In this document: one piece after another, positions 26,361 through 35,813 of the stretch
Numbering within the stretch: position 1 is the stretch's first letter
Layout of the letters: each line of letters starts with the position of its first letter
Made by a program: the position numbers and the translations under genes
The notes under the pieces: generated by a model
Seen by the model: the letters and a program-made list of their open reading frames with translations, nothing else
Database searches by the model: none
What the model was told of the DNA's origin: nothing
Assembly: GCA_050740455.1 (NCBI GenBank)
Contig: JBOIDF010000002.1
Span: forward strand, 40,938-104,937
Direction of reading: 5' to 3'
Source of the DNA: USCg-Taylor sp050740455
Lineage (GTDB): Bacteria; Pseudomonadota; Gammaproteobacteria; JACCXJ01
Length of the DNA: 64,000 nt

Positions 26361-26885
26361 ATGAAACACGCCCGTCTGACTCATCTGACGTCGGAAGAGT
26401 ATCTGGCCTCCGAAAACGACAACCCCGCCAAGCACGAGTACGTCGCTGGACAACTCCATGCGATGGTTGGCGTACGGGATACGCATAATGCGATTGCCTT
26501 AAATGTGGCCAGCCAGTTGCGTTCCACGCTCCGCGGCGGACCATGCCGGGTGTTCATGTCCGATGTCAAGGTGCGGGTCGAGGAGGCTGATGCCTTCTAC
26601 TATCCGGATGTCTTCGTTACCTGCGATGCACGCGATACCGATCCGTATGTCAAGCGTTACCCGAGCCTGGTGATAGCGACCGAGGCGATCGACCGCCGGG
26701 AGAAGCTCTTGAATTACCGCAAGCTGCCCAGCCTGCATGAATACGTCCTAATCGGGAGTGCGCAGCGATGGATTGAGATCTACCGCTTGGAAGCGGATGG
26801 CAGTTGGACGGTGGCGACCCTGGAAGGCGATGAGGACCTCGAATTGAGTGCGCGACGCTGGACTCTCTGTCGAGCAATTCCGTAA
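26361..26885 (+). CDS. Uma2-family nuclease-fold protein with in-frame core deletion
   Basis: 174 residues of the Uma2/DUF820 type, PD-(D/E)xK fold: YLASENDNPAKHEYVAGQ at the start and FYYPDVFVTCDARD near residue 73. In the family the next strand normally reads roughly VEVLSPSTEAIDRREK; here it is YPSLVIATEAIDRREK, so about five codons including the catalytic E are missing without a frameshift. I infer a catalytically dead protein. Converges with algR 6 bases away. Confidence 0.75.
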   Translation: MKHARLTHLTSEEYLASENDNPAKHEYVAGQLHAMVGVRDTHNAIALNVASQLRSTLRGGPCRVFMSDVKVRVEEADAFYYPDVFVTCDARDTDPYVKRYPSLVIATEAIDRREKLLNYRKLPSLHEYVLIGSAQRWIEIYRLEADGSWTVATLEGDEDLELSARRWTLCRAIP

Positions 26886-26891
26886 GTTGCT

Positions 26892-27653
26892 CTAGGCCCA
26901 GCCGCCCAAACCAGACGCTGCACCGGATTTAAGACATCTGCGCACCTGGCCGGTGAGCCGGCGGCTGACCGGCAAGCGCTTTTCTGTCCCGCGCAATTTA
27001 ACCGCTAGGCCACCCACACCATCGCGCGCCAGGGCTTCGACTCGGGAGATCGCTACCAAAGCATTGCGGTGGATACGGAGGAACCGCTCGCCGAATTCGG
27101 CTTCCAGGGTTTTGAGCGGCTCCTCGATGACGAGCTCTCCTCCCGTCCAAACCACCGTGACGTACTTCTGATCCGCCTGGAAGTAAAGCACCTCATCCAC
27201 AGGCACAAGCCGCAGGCTGCCGCCTACCGGCGCGCTCAGATGGGTTCGAGCTCGAGTCGGAGCGCTCCGCTCCTTGAGGGTATCGAGCGCACCCCGGCTT
27301 AGTGCTTTGGCTCGCTGTAGCCCCTGTAAAAGCCGCTCCTTACGGATCGGTTTCAACAGGTAATCGACGGCGCTGGCCTCGAAAGCCTCAAGCGCGTAAT
27401 CGCCAAAGGCCGTCGTAAAGACGACCGCCGGGGGATGCTCAGAGTGAGCCAGATGGTGCGCTGTCTCCAACCCGTCCATGCCAGGCATGCGGATATCGAG
27501 CAGCACCAGTTGCGGCGCATGCGCCGCAACGGCGGTCAGGGCCTCGATCCCGTTGCCCGCTTCTCCGACGACTTCACCGATCCCAAGCTCGCGGATCAGT
27601 GCGGCGAGCCGCTCGCGCGCGAGCGGCTCATCATCTACGATGAGGATCCGCAT
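26892..27653 (-). CDS. algR: LytTR response regulator, AlgR-like
   Basis: 253 residues from ATG 27653 (an ATG at 27668 is possible). Receiver domain with DDEP, phosphorylation aspartate in LVLLDIRMPGMDG and the conserved K in YLLKPI, then a C-terminal LytTR DNA-binding domain (LRIHRNALVAI...). It overlaps the histidine-kinase gene upstream by 23 bases. In Pseudomonas, AlgR activates the fimU-pilVWXY1Y2E genes; here those genes lie directly divergent, so I infer the same role. Confidence 0.85.
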   Translation of the reverse strand: MRILIVDDEPLARERLAALIRELGIGEVVGEAGNGIEALTAVAAHAPQLVLLDIRMPGMDGLETAHHLAHSEHPPAVVFTTAFGDYALEAFEASAVDYLLKPIRKERLLQGLQRAKALSRGALDTLKERSAPTRARTHLSAPVGGSLRLVPVDEVLYFQADQKYVTVVWTGGELVIEEPLKTLEAEFGERFLRIHRNALVAISRVEALARDGVGGLAVKLRGTEKRLPVSRRLTGQVRRCLKSGAASGLGGWA

Positions 27654-28710
27654 CTTCGGCGCCTTCATAAGGGAAAGATAATGTCGCCCGGTAGTGATCG
27701 CCCAAGTCCTCCACGGTCAGCCCACCCGACCCGCCGTAAAAAGCCTGCAGTCGTTGCCCCACGTTTTCCTGGGCGAAGCCATGGCTTGCGCGCGAGGATC
27801 GCCTGCCATCCGCGGGTTTCTGATTTTCGATCACGACCGTGAGCCGGTATCCTTCGCGCTGCCCCCTAATCCGTAGCACCCCACCTCGGGGCAAGGGCTC
27901 GATCCCGTGGTAGATCGCGTTCTCGATAAGCGGCTGAATCGACAACACCGGTACCAGGGCGTCCGCCGGTAACTCATCGACCTGCCAAGCGATCGCCAAG
28001 CGATCTTGCAGGCGTAAGGCTTCTATCCGTAAATACTGCCGGCAGAGATCAAGCTCCCCACCGAGCGTGACCCGATCACGGGCCGGCAGGAGGCTCGCTC
28101 GAAACAGATCCGCTAAGTCCTCGACAGCTTCCTCGGCCAGCTTTGGATGGCTGCGGGTCAGACTGGCGATAGTGTTCATGCAGTTGAAGAAAAAATGCGG
28201 CCGCATGCGTGCCTGCAAGGCTTGGAGGCGGGCCTCGGACTCCGATTCGATGCGCCGTTCCCAGTGATGGTGGACATACATATAACGCAGTGCGATGGCG
28301 ATCACGATCGCCGCAATCGCCAGATTGCGCGCTAAAAATCCTCCCCTGGAAGCCGCACCGAGGGGCATCGGGTCGCTTAAATAATCCAGGGTCCACCACG
28401 CCAGCTCGCTCAATAGCCAGGTAATCGCGAGCATCGATAAATAAGCGACCATTGCCACGCTGGCCTCGCTGAAGCGGGCGTAAAACGTTCGGCTCGCGCA
28501 CAGAACCGCGGCGCAGCAAAGAGTAACCCATTGAATGAACAGCGACTTGAGGGCCAGATCGTCGAAGCTTGCGTTTACATCCGTGGCCGTCGATAGGGTC
28601 AGCACGATGGCCAATAGCTCGGTCATCAAGACCAGCACGAACACCGGCCGGGCGGTGCAGAAGTTGGGTATGAACAGGCGATCAGTGGCGCGCGCGACAG
28701 GCAATGTCAT
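27631..28710 (-). CDS. algZ: Membrane histidine kinase, AlgZ/FimS-like
   Basis: 359 residues from ATG 28710, close to the length known for AlgZ/FimS; the frame is open to 28848. About six membrane helices occupy residues 20-160, then the LytS-type kinase: H-box MRPHFFFNCMNTIASL and the N-box PLIENAIYHG. Partner of the algR-like gene, which it overlaps. Confidence 0.82.
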   Translation of the reverse strand: MTLPVARATDRLFIPNFCTARPVFVLVLMTELLAIVLTLSTATDVNASFDDLALKSLFIQWVTLCCAAVLCASRTFYARFSEASVAMVAYLSMLAITWLLSELAWWTLDYLSDPMPLGAASRGGFLARNLAIAAIVIAIALRYMYVHHHWERRIESESEARLQALQARMRPHFFFNCMNTIASLTRSHPKLAEEAVEDLADLFRASLLPARDRVTLGGELDLCRQYLRIEALRLQDRLAIAWQVDELPADALVPVLSIQPLIENAIYHGIEPLPRGGVLRIRGQREGYRLTVVIENQKPADGRRSSRASHGFAQENVGQRLQAFYGGSGGLTVEDLGDHYRATLSFPYEGAEDADPHRR

Positions 28711-28883
28711 GACCCTAGCGCGCGTTTTAAGCTTCCCAAGCCGGGACCTCGCTATGGTGCTCTCTCGTGCCCAATTGTAGCGGCGGCAGGCCGAGAAGGA
28801 TCGGCCCCGCTGTATCTTCATCATCGCCGGAGGTATCGGCCCTGGCATCCAGAACTCGAAGATCAGGGTTCCGCTCGGCCGAA

Positions 28884-29010
28884 GTCAATTTAGATTTCGC
28901 CCCACGGGGTATGCAACCCCGTGGGGCGACCAAAGGGGAGAGCTGCGCCTCTCCCCTTTGGAAACCCCATCGCCAAGGTCCCCGCGGCAAGACCGCGGGG
29001 AATAGATTTT
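28884..29010. repeat. Three-stem-loop repeat, copy 1
   Basis: 127-bp unit starting GTCAATTTAGATTTCG and ending GGGGAATAGATTTT, made of three successive perfect hairpins: CCCACGGGG/CCCCGTGGG, AAAGGGGAGAG/CTCTCCCCTTT and CCCCGCGG/CCGCGGGG. A near-identical copy lies at 51872-51998, in the same orientation. Here it sits in the divergent gap between algZ and fimT, so it cannot be a simple terminator for either gene. Confidence 0.8.
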
Positions 29011-29012
29011 AG

Positions 29013-29021
29013 CCGCTCGTC
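29013..29021 (+). promoter_or_regulatory. Possible AlgR-type binding site upstream of the minor-pilin operon
   Basis: CCGCTCGTC differs by one base from the CCGTTCGTC core known for Pseudomonas AlgR. It lies about 115 bases ahead of the fimT start and next to the three-stem repeat. Short motif, so chance is possible; context raises its value. Confidence 0.35.
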
Positions 29022-29134
29022 GGATAAATCTTCGCGTTGGTCTCCTTTCCGCTCAAGAAAGAAGCCCGCCTGAACGCTACGACGGGCCATCGAGAGCAAT
29101 GCATATGCACAACACATCAAGCAAGAGGGAAGGC

Positions 29135-29689
29135 ATGCTAGCACACAGATACAAGCAAGGTTTCACCTTGGTGGAGATGATCATAACCGTGGCCATCGCC
29201 GCCATCGTTTTAGTTATGGGGGTGCCGGGGTTTCAGCAATTGATTCGTGCCAATCGGACCGTGACGGAGGTGAACCGCTTGGTCACGGCCCTCAGCCTGG
29301 CCCGCAGCGAGGCGGTCAAGCGCAATGCTACCGTCCACATGTGCCCGGCGAGTGGCAGCAATTGCTCGCCCGGGGGCAACTGGGAGAACGGCTGGGTGGT
29401 ATTTATGGACAACGTCACCCAGAACGGAACGACAGACGCAGGCGAGCAAATTCAGGTCTACGAGCGGATGCCCCAAGGCTACACGCTGCGCGCGGAGGGT
29501 ACTAACTTTGCCGACTGGATCGCCTTCCAGCCGAGCGGCCAGCCGCTGGGCAGCGGCAGCGGCGGGTTGCCGGCCGCCGCTAATTTCCGGGTCTGCGACG
29601 ATACCCAGGCGGCTGCCGAGCGCCGTTTGATCCAAGTGAATGTCGTCGGGCGGGCAAATGCGTCCAAGAGCAACGGAGCATGCACATGA
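29135..29689 (+). CDS. fimT: Minor type IV pilin FimT/FimU (GspH type)
   Basis: 184 residues from ATG 29135, which leaves a short class III leader MLAHRYKQG before FTLVEMIITVAIAAIVL; Glu5 is present. An ATG at 29099 would give a longer leader. The GspH-type fold follows with NRLVTALSLARSEAVKRN and a C-terminal cysteine. First gene of the operon, overlapping pilV by 10 bases. Confidence 0.85.
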   Translation: MLAHRYKQGFTLVEMIITVAIAAIVLVMGVPGFQQLIRANRTVTEVNRLVTALSLARSEAVKRNATVHMCPASGSNCSPGGNWENGWVVFMDNVTQNGTTDAGEQIQVYERMPQGYTLRAEGTNFADWIAFQPSGQPLGSGSGGLPAAANFRVCDDTQAAAERRLIQVNVVGRANASKSNGACT

Positions 29690-30168
29690 AGAACATTTCT
29701 AAACCTGTTCGGATTTCGGACCGCCAGCGAGGCTTCACGCTCCTCGAGGTTCTCATCGCCCTGATGCTTCTGGCCGTGGGGCTTCTGGGCTTGGCGGGTC
29801 TCCAGGCAGTCAGTCTACGCAACAACCATAGCGCCTATCTGCGCAGCCAGGCGACGATGCTCACTTACGACATCATCGACGGCATGCGCTCCAACCGCAG
29901 CGCCGCGCAGGCGGCGAGCTATGACATCGCCATCGGGACCCCGGCGTCTGCATCGCCGCCGGATTGTATGGCTATTGTATGCACCGGGTCGGACATGGCG
30001 ACCGCCGAGATCGCCGACTGGAAACAGAGTCTCGGTAGCCTGCTACCCTCGGGCGACGGCGCGGTGGCCCGTGCGGGTAACGTCGTGACCGTAACCGTTC
30101 AGTGGATAGATGGCCGCGGCCCCGTCGATGCCGTCCCCAAGCAATTCGCAACGAGTACAGAGCTATGA
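29680..30168 (+). CDS. pilV: Minor type IV pilin PilV
   Basis: 162 residues. Leader ends RQRG before FTLLEVLIALMLLAVGLLGLAG, the typical PilV helix; LRNNHSAYLRSQATMLTYDIIDGMRSN is family-typical. It is expected to join FimU, PilW, PilX and PilE in the priming complex with PilY1. Its stop overlaps the pilW start (ATGA). Confidence 0.88.
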   Translation: MHMKNISKPVRISDRQRGFTLLEVLIALMLLAVGLLGLAGLQAVSLRNNHSAYLRSQATMLTYDIIDGMRSNRSAAQAASYDIAIGTPASASPPDCMAIVCTGSDMATAEIADWKQSLGSLLPSGDGAVARAGNVVTVTVQWIDGRGPVDAVPKQFATSTEL

Positions 30169-31205
30169 ACACGCGTACAAGATATCGTTTTCACCGGCAA
30201 GCGGGTGTTGGCCTCGTAGAGATCATGGTCGCCGTCACCTTGAGTCTGATCCTGACGGCCGGGTTGGTCCATGTTTACACCGGCAATAAGCAGACCTATC
30301 GCATCCAGGAGGCCCTGTCGCGGGTGCAGGAGAATGGCCGCTTCGCCCTGGATTTCATTACTCGTGACCTGCGCAATGCCGGCTTTCTCGGCTGTGCCGG
30401 GACCACCACGAAGATCACCAATACGCTGAATAATGCGAGCAACTACAATTGGAGCTTTGGTCAGATCATCGAGGGTTTTGAGGCGACCAGTTCGAGTGGC
30501 TGGGATCGGGATCCTGTGACCACCGCCGGAATCGTCAGCCCCTTCTTACCCGCACGGGATGTGCTCACCATACGGCGCTCTCTCGGCAATCCGGTCGAGG
30601 TCGCGGCGCACCCGGGCGGTAACCCTCCGGGATCCGCCGATATACAAGTCGATCCGCCCCACGGGCTCGAGCAATTCGATGTGGTGATGGTGACTGACTG
30701 TACCGATGCCGCCATCTTCCAGATCACCAACATCAACACGGGCGGCGCGAGCCAGAACATCGTTCACAACACGGGTGGTTCTTCACCGGGCAATGCCACC
30801 CAAGCGCTCGGCAAGGATTACACCGGGGCAGGCGAGATCGTGCAGCTCATGACCAGCACCTATTACATCGGGACCGGGGTCTCGGGCCGGCCGGCGCTGT
30901 TTCGCAAGGATGGCGCGGCGGCGGCGCAGGAGCTGATCGAAGGGGTAGAGGACCTGCAGGTCCTCTACGGCATCGATACCGATAGCAATCGCACGCCGAA
31001 TCGCTATGTGACGGCCGACAATGTGACGGATTGGGGCGACGTGGTCAGCGCGGAGGTGAGGCTGCTACTCCAGACGCTCGACGATAATCTTGCCTCTCAG
31101 GCCAACCAGCAGTACACCTTTAACGGCCTGCCCTTCGTGTCGCCCGACCGGCGTTTGCGCAGGACCTTTACCAACACCATCAGCATCAGGAATCGGACCT
31201 TATGA
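30165..31205 (+). CDS. pilW: Minor type IV pilin PilW
   Basis: 346 residues from ATG 30165. Cleavage before VGLVEIMVAVTLSLILTAGL, Glu5 kept. SRVQENGRFALDFITRDLRNAGFLGCAG is typical of PilW, and a large C-terminal domain ends in RRTFTNTISIRNR. It overlaps pilV and pilX by 4 bases each. Confidence 0.88.
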   Translation: MNTRTRYRFHRQAGVGLVEIMVAVTLSLILTAGLVHVYTGNKQTYRIQEALSRVQENGRFALDFITRDLRNAGFLGCAGTTTKITNTLNNASNYNWSFGQIIEGFEATSSSGWDRDPVTTAGIVSPFLPARDVLTIRRSLGNPVEVAAHPGGNPPGSADIQVDPPHGLEQFDVVMVTDCTDAAIFQITNINTGGASQNIVHNTGGSSPGNATQALGKDYTGAGEIVQLMTSTYYIGTGVSGRPALFRKDGAAAAQELIEGVEDLQVLYGIDTDSNRTPNRYVTADNVTDWGDVVSAEVRLLLQTLDDNLASQANQQYTFNGLPFVSPDRRLRRTFTNTISIRNRTL

Positions 31206-31744
31206 AAATGTATCTACGGAACAGACAAAAGGGTGCGGCGATCTTCATCGCGCTCATCATGCTCTTGGTCATGACCATCATTGGGATCACGGCCTCGCAG
31301 ACGACCACGCTCGAAGAGAAAATGGCCGGGAATCTACGCGACCAGACACTCGCCTTACAAGCAGGCGAAGCGGTTCTGCGCTGGACGGAGACCTGGGTCG
31401 GGCAGCAAGTGAGTGAACCCACGTCGGTGGCAGCCTGTGGCTCGGGCTGTGACGATACGGTGTGGGTATTGAACAAGATCACGCCCGACCTGACCAGCGC
31501 GGCGCTGTGGTCCACCGCAAGCGTGCGTAGCAACTATACCGGGTTGCCGATCACCGGGCCCGGCAAGGTCGCGGCTCAGCCGAAGTCCGTGGTCGAAGAG
31601 CACAGTTTTATCAAAGACAGCCTGAACCAGGGCAAGCAGAATGATATTTCGGGCCAGATGTTCTACCGCCTCACCGCCAATGGCACCGGGGGCACCACGA
31701 GCGCCCAAGCCCTGCTGCAAAGCACCTATTCTCGCCGCTACTAG
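31202..31744 (+). CDS. pilX: Minor type IV pilin PilX
   Basis: 180 residues. The leader ends QKG before AAIFIALIMLLVMTIIGITA; residue 5 is Ile, not Glu, as is usual for PilX/GspK-type tip pilins. TTTLEEKMAGNLRDQTLALQAGEAVLR is the PilX_N signature. A cysteine pair (CGSGC) lies in the globular domain. Confidence 0.85.
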   Translation: MKMYLRNRQKGAAIFIALIMLLVMTIIGITASQTTTLEEKMAGNLRDQTLALQAGEAVLRWTETWVGQQVSEPTSVAACGSGCDDTVWVLNKITPDLTSAALWSTASVRSNYTGLPITGPGKVAAQPKSVVEEHSFIKDSLNQGKQNDISGQMFYRLTANGTGGTTSAQALLQSTYSRRY

Positions 31745-31826
31745 CGCGCCTAGAGCATCGAGTTGCAAAGCGCACTGGTATCTATAGGAAACCCATCATA
31801 GGAACCGTCAAGTTTAGGAGATGCCC

Positions 31827-34800
31827 ATGAAATCGCTACGGAAAGTTCTACACACTATCGTTGTCGCTATCGCCGTTGTTTTTACGGGATTGAGCGATGT
31901 GACCCGGGCCGCCGATTTGAGCATAAGCAATGTACCGCTCTTTCTGGGCGGCAATGCGGCGCCCAACATCATGTTCACACTGGATGACTCCGGATCGATG
32001 CAGTTCGAGGTGCTGCCGGATGAATTGATCTACAAGGACATTCGATATGTCTTCCCGATCGGAAAGACGATCTATGGAGGCGGCAGCACCGACTATTATC
32101 GGGCGGGCGGAAGCACCGATATCGGTAAGAACTGCGGCTCCGGTACGGATTTTCATGCGGTCTGCGTTCCTGGATATGAAGATAACAACCTTTACAACTA
32201 CAAGTACCGCTCGGTAAGGAACAACAAGTCCTATTACAACCCGGATGTGACCTACACGCCCTGGTCCCAACCGGATGGAACGACACTCTATCCCCCCGCG
32301 GACCCAGGCTGTGCATACCAAAATCCGTTCGATACCGCCGTCGGTTGCCGAGTTCTGACAGCCCTCAATGACGGAGCCACGAATACCGACAAAGACAGCT
32401 ACGCTAAATGGCTGCGCAGAACGACCGCAGCTGTCCCCACGTACGAATGGAAGATCCAAAATTACGTGAATGCCCAGACGGGAACGGCGGGGTTCTGGCC
32501 GGCGACCTATTTCAACTTTGATATTACCAACCTTAGTTGTGACCTCACCGTCGACGATCGCGATTGCTACGACAAGGTCGAGGTCAAGTACACTATCACG
32601 AGCTATACGAGCCCGGGAGGTGTCGCCCGTAATTACAGCCAGGAGATGCAGAACTTCGCCAACTGGTACACCTACTATCGTTCGAGGGTCCTGCTCGCGC
32701 GGGCCGGCGCGGGCCGCGCGTTCGCCAGTCAATCAGGCGGCATGCGGGTCGGCTTCGCGGCTATCAACAAGGCGCCTGCAACCGTCGACGGCGCCACTTC
32801 CCCAGGCGCCCTGATCCGGGGTGTGCGGAGTTTTTCTGGAACCGATCGCACCAATTTCTTCAACGATCTTTATGGCCACGCGATCCCCACATCGGGCACG
32901 CCCTTGCGTCGCGCCCTGGACGATGTGGGCCAATACTTCAGCCGCACCGACAACAAAGGCCCCTGGGGTGCGTTTCCGGGCACCGGTGGCGGCACCGAGC
33001 TCGCCTGCCGCCAAAGCTATAACATCTTGATGACCGACGGTTACTGGAACGATGCCGCGGCGCCTACGCTCGGCGCGCAGGGAAACGTGGACAATACCGC
33101 CGGCCTTACCATCACCAACAACAGCAATCCGCCCGAACCGCCGAGCTATCAATATTCCCCTGTCGGTCCCTACAAGGACTCATGGGGCGATCCAAATCCC
33201 ACTGACGGTACACTTGCGGATGTGGCCATGTACTACTGGAACCACGATCTGAGGACTTTGCCGAACAAGGTACCCACCAACCCGGCGGATCCGGCTTTCT
33301 GGCAGCACATGGTGACTTTCACCGTCGGGCTCGGGTTGTCCGGTACATTGGATCCGGCGACTGATCTTCCGGCGTTGACGGCCGGAACCAAGACCTGGCC
33401 ATTGCCTTGGAACAGCAATCCGCAAGGTATGGACCCACTTCCGCCAGCTAGTTGGCAAGAAGCATATAACCTCGACGACCTCTGGCACGCGGCAGTCAAC
33501 GGCCGGGGGGAGTTCTTCAGCGCCTCGAATCCCGACGAGTTTGCCCAAGGCCTCTCTGCGTCACTCGCTAATATTTCAGGCCGATCGGGTGCCGCCTCGT
33601 CGATCGCGCTGAATTCTACCTCTCTACGTGCCGGCAGCAGCGTCTATCAGGCGAAATTTAACAGCGCCGACTGGAGCGGGCAACTCCTGTCGATACCCAT
33701 CCTATCCGACGGCACGCTCGGCACTGCAGATTGGGATGCCGCCGATAAGCTGCCGGCCGCTAGCGCGCGCAAGATCGTGACCTTCAAGCCGTCGGCGCGT
33801 ACGGGCGCACCGTTTAGCTGGACAGGCCTCGAAGCGTCGCAGCAAATTGAGCTTGAAAAGAATCCAGCGACGCTCCTCGCCGACGGGCTCGGCAGCCAAC
33901 GCCTCGATTACCTGCGCGGCAAGGACGTGGCCGGAATGCGTCTCCGGTCGAAGAAGCTCGGCGATATCGTGCACTCTTCGCCGGCCTTCGTCGGTGCCCC
34001 GATCTTCCGCTATCCGGACACCTGGGCAAGCGGGGCGCCCGAGAACGGCGCTGCCGCTCCGTATTCTATGTTCAAATCCAGCAATAGTACTCGCAAGCCA
34101 CTTGTTTATGCGGGGGCCAACGACGGCATGCTGCATGCCTTCGATGCTGATACCGGTCCAACGGCCGGGGAGGAAGTCTTTGCCTATGTTCCCGCGGCGG
34201 TCTACAAGAACCTGAACCGGCTTACCAGCCTTACCTACGCGCATCGCTTCTTTGTGGACGGCGCGCCCACCATGGGCGATGCCTTCTTCGACGGGAGCTG
34301 GCACACGGTGCTGGTCGGGGGCTTACGCGCGGGCGGGCAGGCGATTTACGCCCTGGACATCACCGATCCGCCTGGTTCCTCGGACGCCGAGACCGACATC
34401 GCGGCCAAGGTGCTCTGGGAGTTCAACGACGTCGAGGGCCTACTAGCCAGCGATCCTGATTATGGCGACAAGGACCTCGGCGATACCTTCAGCGAGCCGA
34501 ACATCGTGCGCCTGCATAACGGTCAGTGGGCCGCCGTATTCGGCAACGGTTACAACAACACTAAGAGCGATGGTCTCCTGACGACGAGCACGACCGGCAA
34601 CGCGGTCCTCTATATCGTCGATATTGCGACCGGCGAGCTCATCAAGAAGATCGATACCGGCGTCGGCAAAGCCCAAGACCCGAAAAATACTACGGCAGCC
34701 AACCAACTCCCCAACGGGCTCGCCACCCCGGCCCCTATCGATACCAACGGCGACTCCATCGTCGACTACATCTACGCGGGGGATCTCTTTGGCAACCTCT

Positions 34801-35741
34801 GGAAGTTCGACGTGAGTAGCTCTAACGAGAACTCGTGGCAGGTGCTCGGTCCCTCGGGCGGGCCGCTCTTCGTTGCCTGCGCCGGGACGGGTACCCAATG
34901 TACGACGGCAGGAGCTAGCAACCTGCGCCAGCCGATCACGACCCGCCCTCAGGTGGGCCGCCATCCGACCAAGGCGAACGGCTTCATGGTGTACTTCGGC
35001 ACCGGTAAATACATCGAGGGCCCGGATATTGATGCGAAGCCGACGGGCCAGACCACCCAGACCTTCTACGGCATCTGGGATGAGAATCTGAGCAGTCTGA
35101 CGGCCTTCGATCGCACTAAGCTTCTCGAGCAGAAGATCGTCAAGGAGATCTCGCAAGGTTTCGACACCAGCACACCTCCTGACGGCACTGATGATGACTT
35201 CTTCGATCTGCGCGTCACCACCGATAATCCGATCGATTGGGACACCCCGCCGTCGTCCCCGCATAGGGGCTGGTACATGGATCTAATTAACACGGGAGAA
35301 TCGCCCCTCGACAACGAAGGTGAGCGGCAGGTGACCGATTCTATCCTGAGAGATGGCCGGATCATCTTCACCACGCTCATCCCCTCCGCCGATCCCTGCG
35401 ATTTCGGCGGCACCGGTTGGCTCATGGAGATCGATGCTAAGGACGGAAGCCGGCTGGAGTTTTCGCCCTTCGACTTGAATGCCGACGGTGAATTCGATGG
35501 CGAAGACCACGTGGATATCGATGGTGACGGGACCCCGGATCCGGTGCCCCCGGGCGGCAAGCAGTCCAAGGTCGGGATCCCCCCGACGCCCGGCGTGGTA
35601 TCTGACAGCAGCGATCCGAACAAGCCACCGAAGGAGCTGAAGATTACGAGCGGCTCCACGGGGAAGATCGAGGTTACCACCGAGAACCCCGGTTCCGGCA
35701 ACGTCGGCCGCCGATCCTGGCGGGAACTGAACTTACAATAG
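31827..35741 (+). CDS. pilY1: PilY1-type pilus tip adhesin
   Basis: 1304 residues from ATG 31827, with TAGGAG 8 bases upstream (the ATG at 31821 is too close to it). Signal peptide to about residue 29 (GLSDVTRAA). A von Willebrand A-like start (MFTLDDSGSM) and a long N-terminal region precede the C-terminal PilY1 beta-propeller, whose calcium loop DTNGDSIVDYIYAGDLFGNL is intact. Near the end lies an unusual acidic EF-hand-like stretch (DLNADGEFDGED, DIDGDGTPDP). It presents at the pilus tip with the minor pilins. Confidence 0.92.
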   Translation: MKSLRKVLHTIVVAIAVVFTGLSDVTRAADLSISNVPLFLGGNAAPNIMFTLDDSGSMQFEVLPDELIYKDIRYVFPIGKTIYGGGSTDYYRAGGSTDIGKNCGSGTDFHAVCVPGYEDNNLYNYKYRSVRNNKSYYNPDVTYTPWSQPDGTTLYPPADPGCAYQNPFDTAVGCRVLTALNDGATNTDKDSYAKWLRRTTAAVPTYEWKIQNYVNAQTGTAGFWPATYFNFDITNLSCDLTVDDRDCYDKVEVKYTITSYTSPGGVARNYSQEMQNFANWYTYYRSRVLLARAGAGRAFASQSGGMRVGFAAINKAPATVDGATSPGALIRGVRSFSGTDRTNFFNDLYGHAIPTSGTPLRRALDDVGQYFSRTDNKGPWGAFPGTGGGTELACRQSYNILMTDGYWNDAAAPTLGAQGNVDNTAGLTITNNSNPPEPPSYQYSPVGPYKDSWGDPNPTDGTLADVAMYYWNHDLRTLPNKVPTNPADPAFWQHMVTFTVGLGLSGTLDPATDLPALTAGTKTWPLPWNSNPQGMDPLPPASWQEAYNLDDLWHAAVNGRGEFFSASNPDEFAQGLSASLANISGRSGAASSIALNSTSLRAGSSVYQAKFNSADWSGQLLSIPILSDGTLGTADWDAADKLPAASARKIVTFKPSARTGAPFSWTGLEASQQIELEKNPATLLADGLGSQRLDYLRGKDVAGMRLRSKKLGDIVHSSPAFVGAPIFRYPDTWASGAPENGAAAPYSMFKSSNSTRKPLVYAGANDGMLHAFDADTGPTAGEEVFAYVPAAVYKNLNRLTSLTYAHRFFVDGAPTMGDAFFDGSWHTVLVGGLRAGGQAIYALDITDPPGSSDAETDIAAKVLWEFNDVEGLLASDPDYGDKDLGDTFSEPNIVRLHNGQWAAVFGNGYNNTKSDGLLTTSTTGNAVLYIVDIATGELIKKIDTGVGKAQDPKNTTAANQLPNGLATPAPIDTNGDSIVDYIYAGDLFGNLWKFDVSSSNENSWQVLGPSGGPLFVACAGTGTQCTTAGASNLRQPITTRPQVGRHPTKANGFMVYFGTGKYIEGPDIDAKPTGQTTQTFYGIWDENLSSLTAFDRTKLLEQKIVKEISQGFDTSTPPDGTDDDFFDLRVTTDNPIDWDTPPSSPHRGWYMDLINTGESPLDNEGERQVTDSILRDGRIIFTTLIPSADPCDFGGTGWLMEIDAKDGSRLEFSPFDLNADGEFDGEDHVDIDGDGTPDPVPPGGKQSKVGIPPTPGVVSDSSDPNKPPKELKITSGSTGKIEVTTENPGSGNVGRRSWRELNLQ

Positions 35742-35752
35742 TGTCCCTGAGG

Positions 35753-35785
35753 AAGCGGGCGGTCTTCGGACCGCCCGCTTTCTTT
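35753..35785 (+). terminator. Terminator with UUCG tetraloop after pilY1
   Basis: Stem AAGCGGGCGGTC / GACCGCCCGCTT (12 bp) closed by a C(TTCG)G loop, then TCTTT. It lies 12 bases after the pilY1 stop and before pilE, so it should cut pilE expression from read-through or leave only part of it. Confidence 0.85.
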
Positions 35786-35813
35786 CCAAAGTCAATCCTT
35801 GAGAGGTTTATCC

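Noticed and set aside
25390..26544. 384-codon ORF opposite fdhA and the Uma2 gene
   Set aside because: It spans two real genes and their gap on the other strand; shadow.
31848..32732. 294-codon ORF opposite pilY1
   Set aside because: Antisense shadow; Val/Ile/Gly/Arg pattern typical of reverse-read coding DNA.
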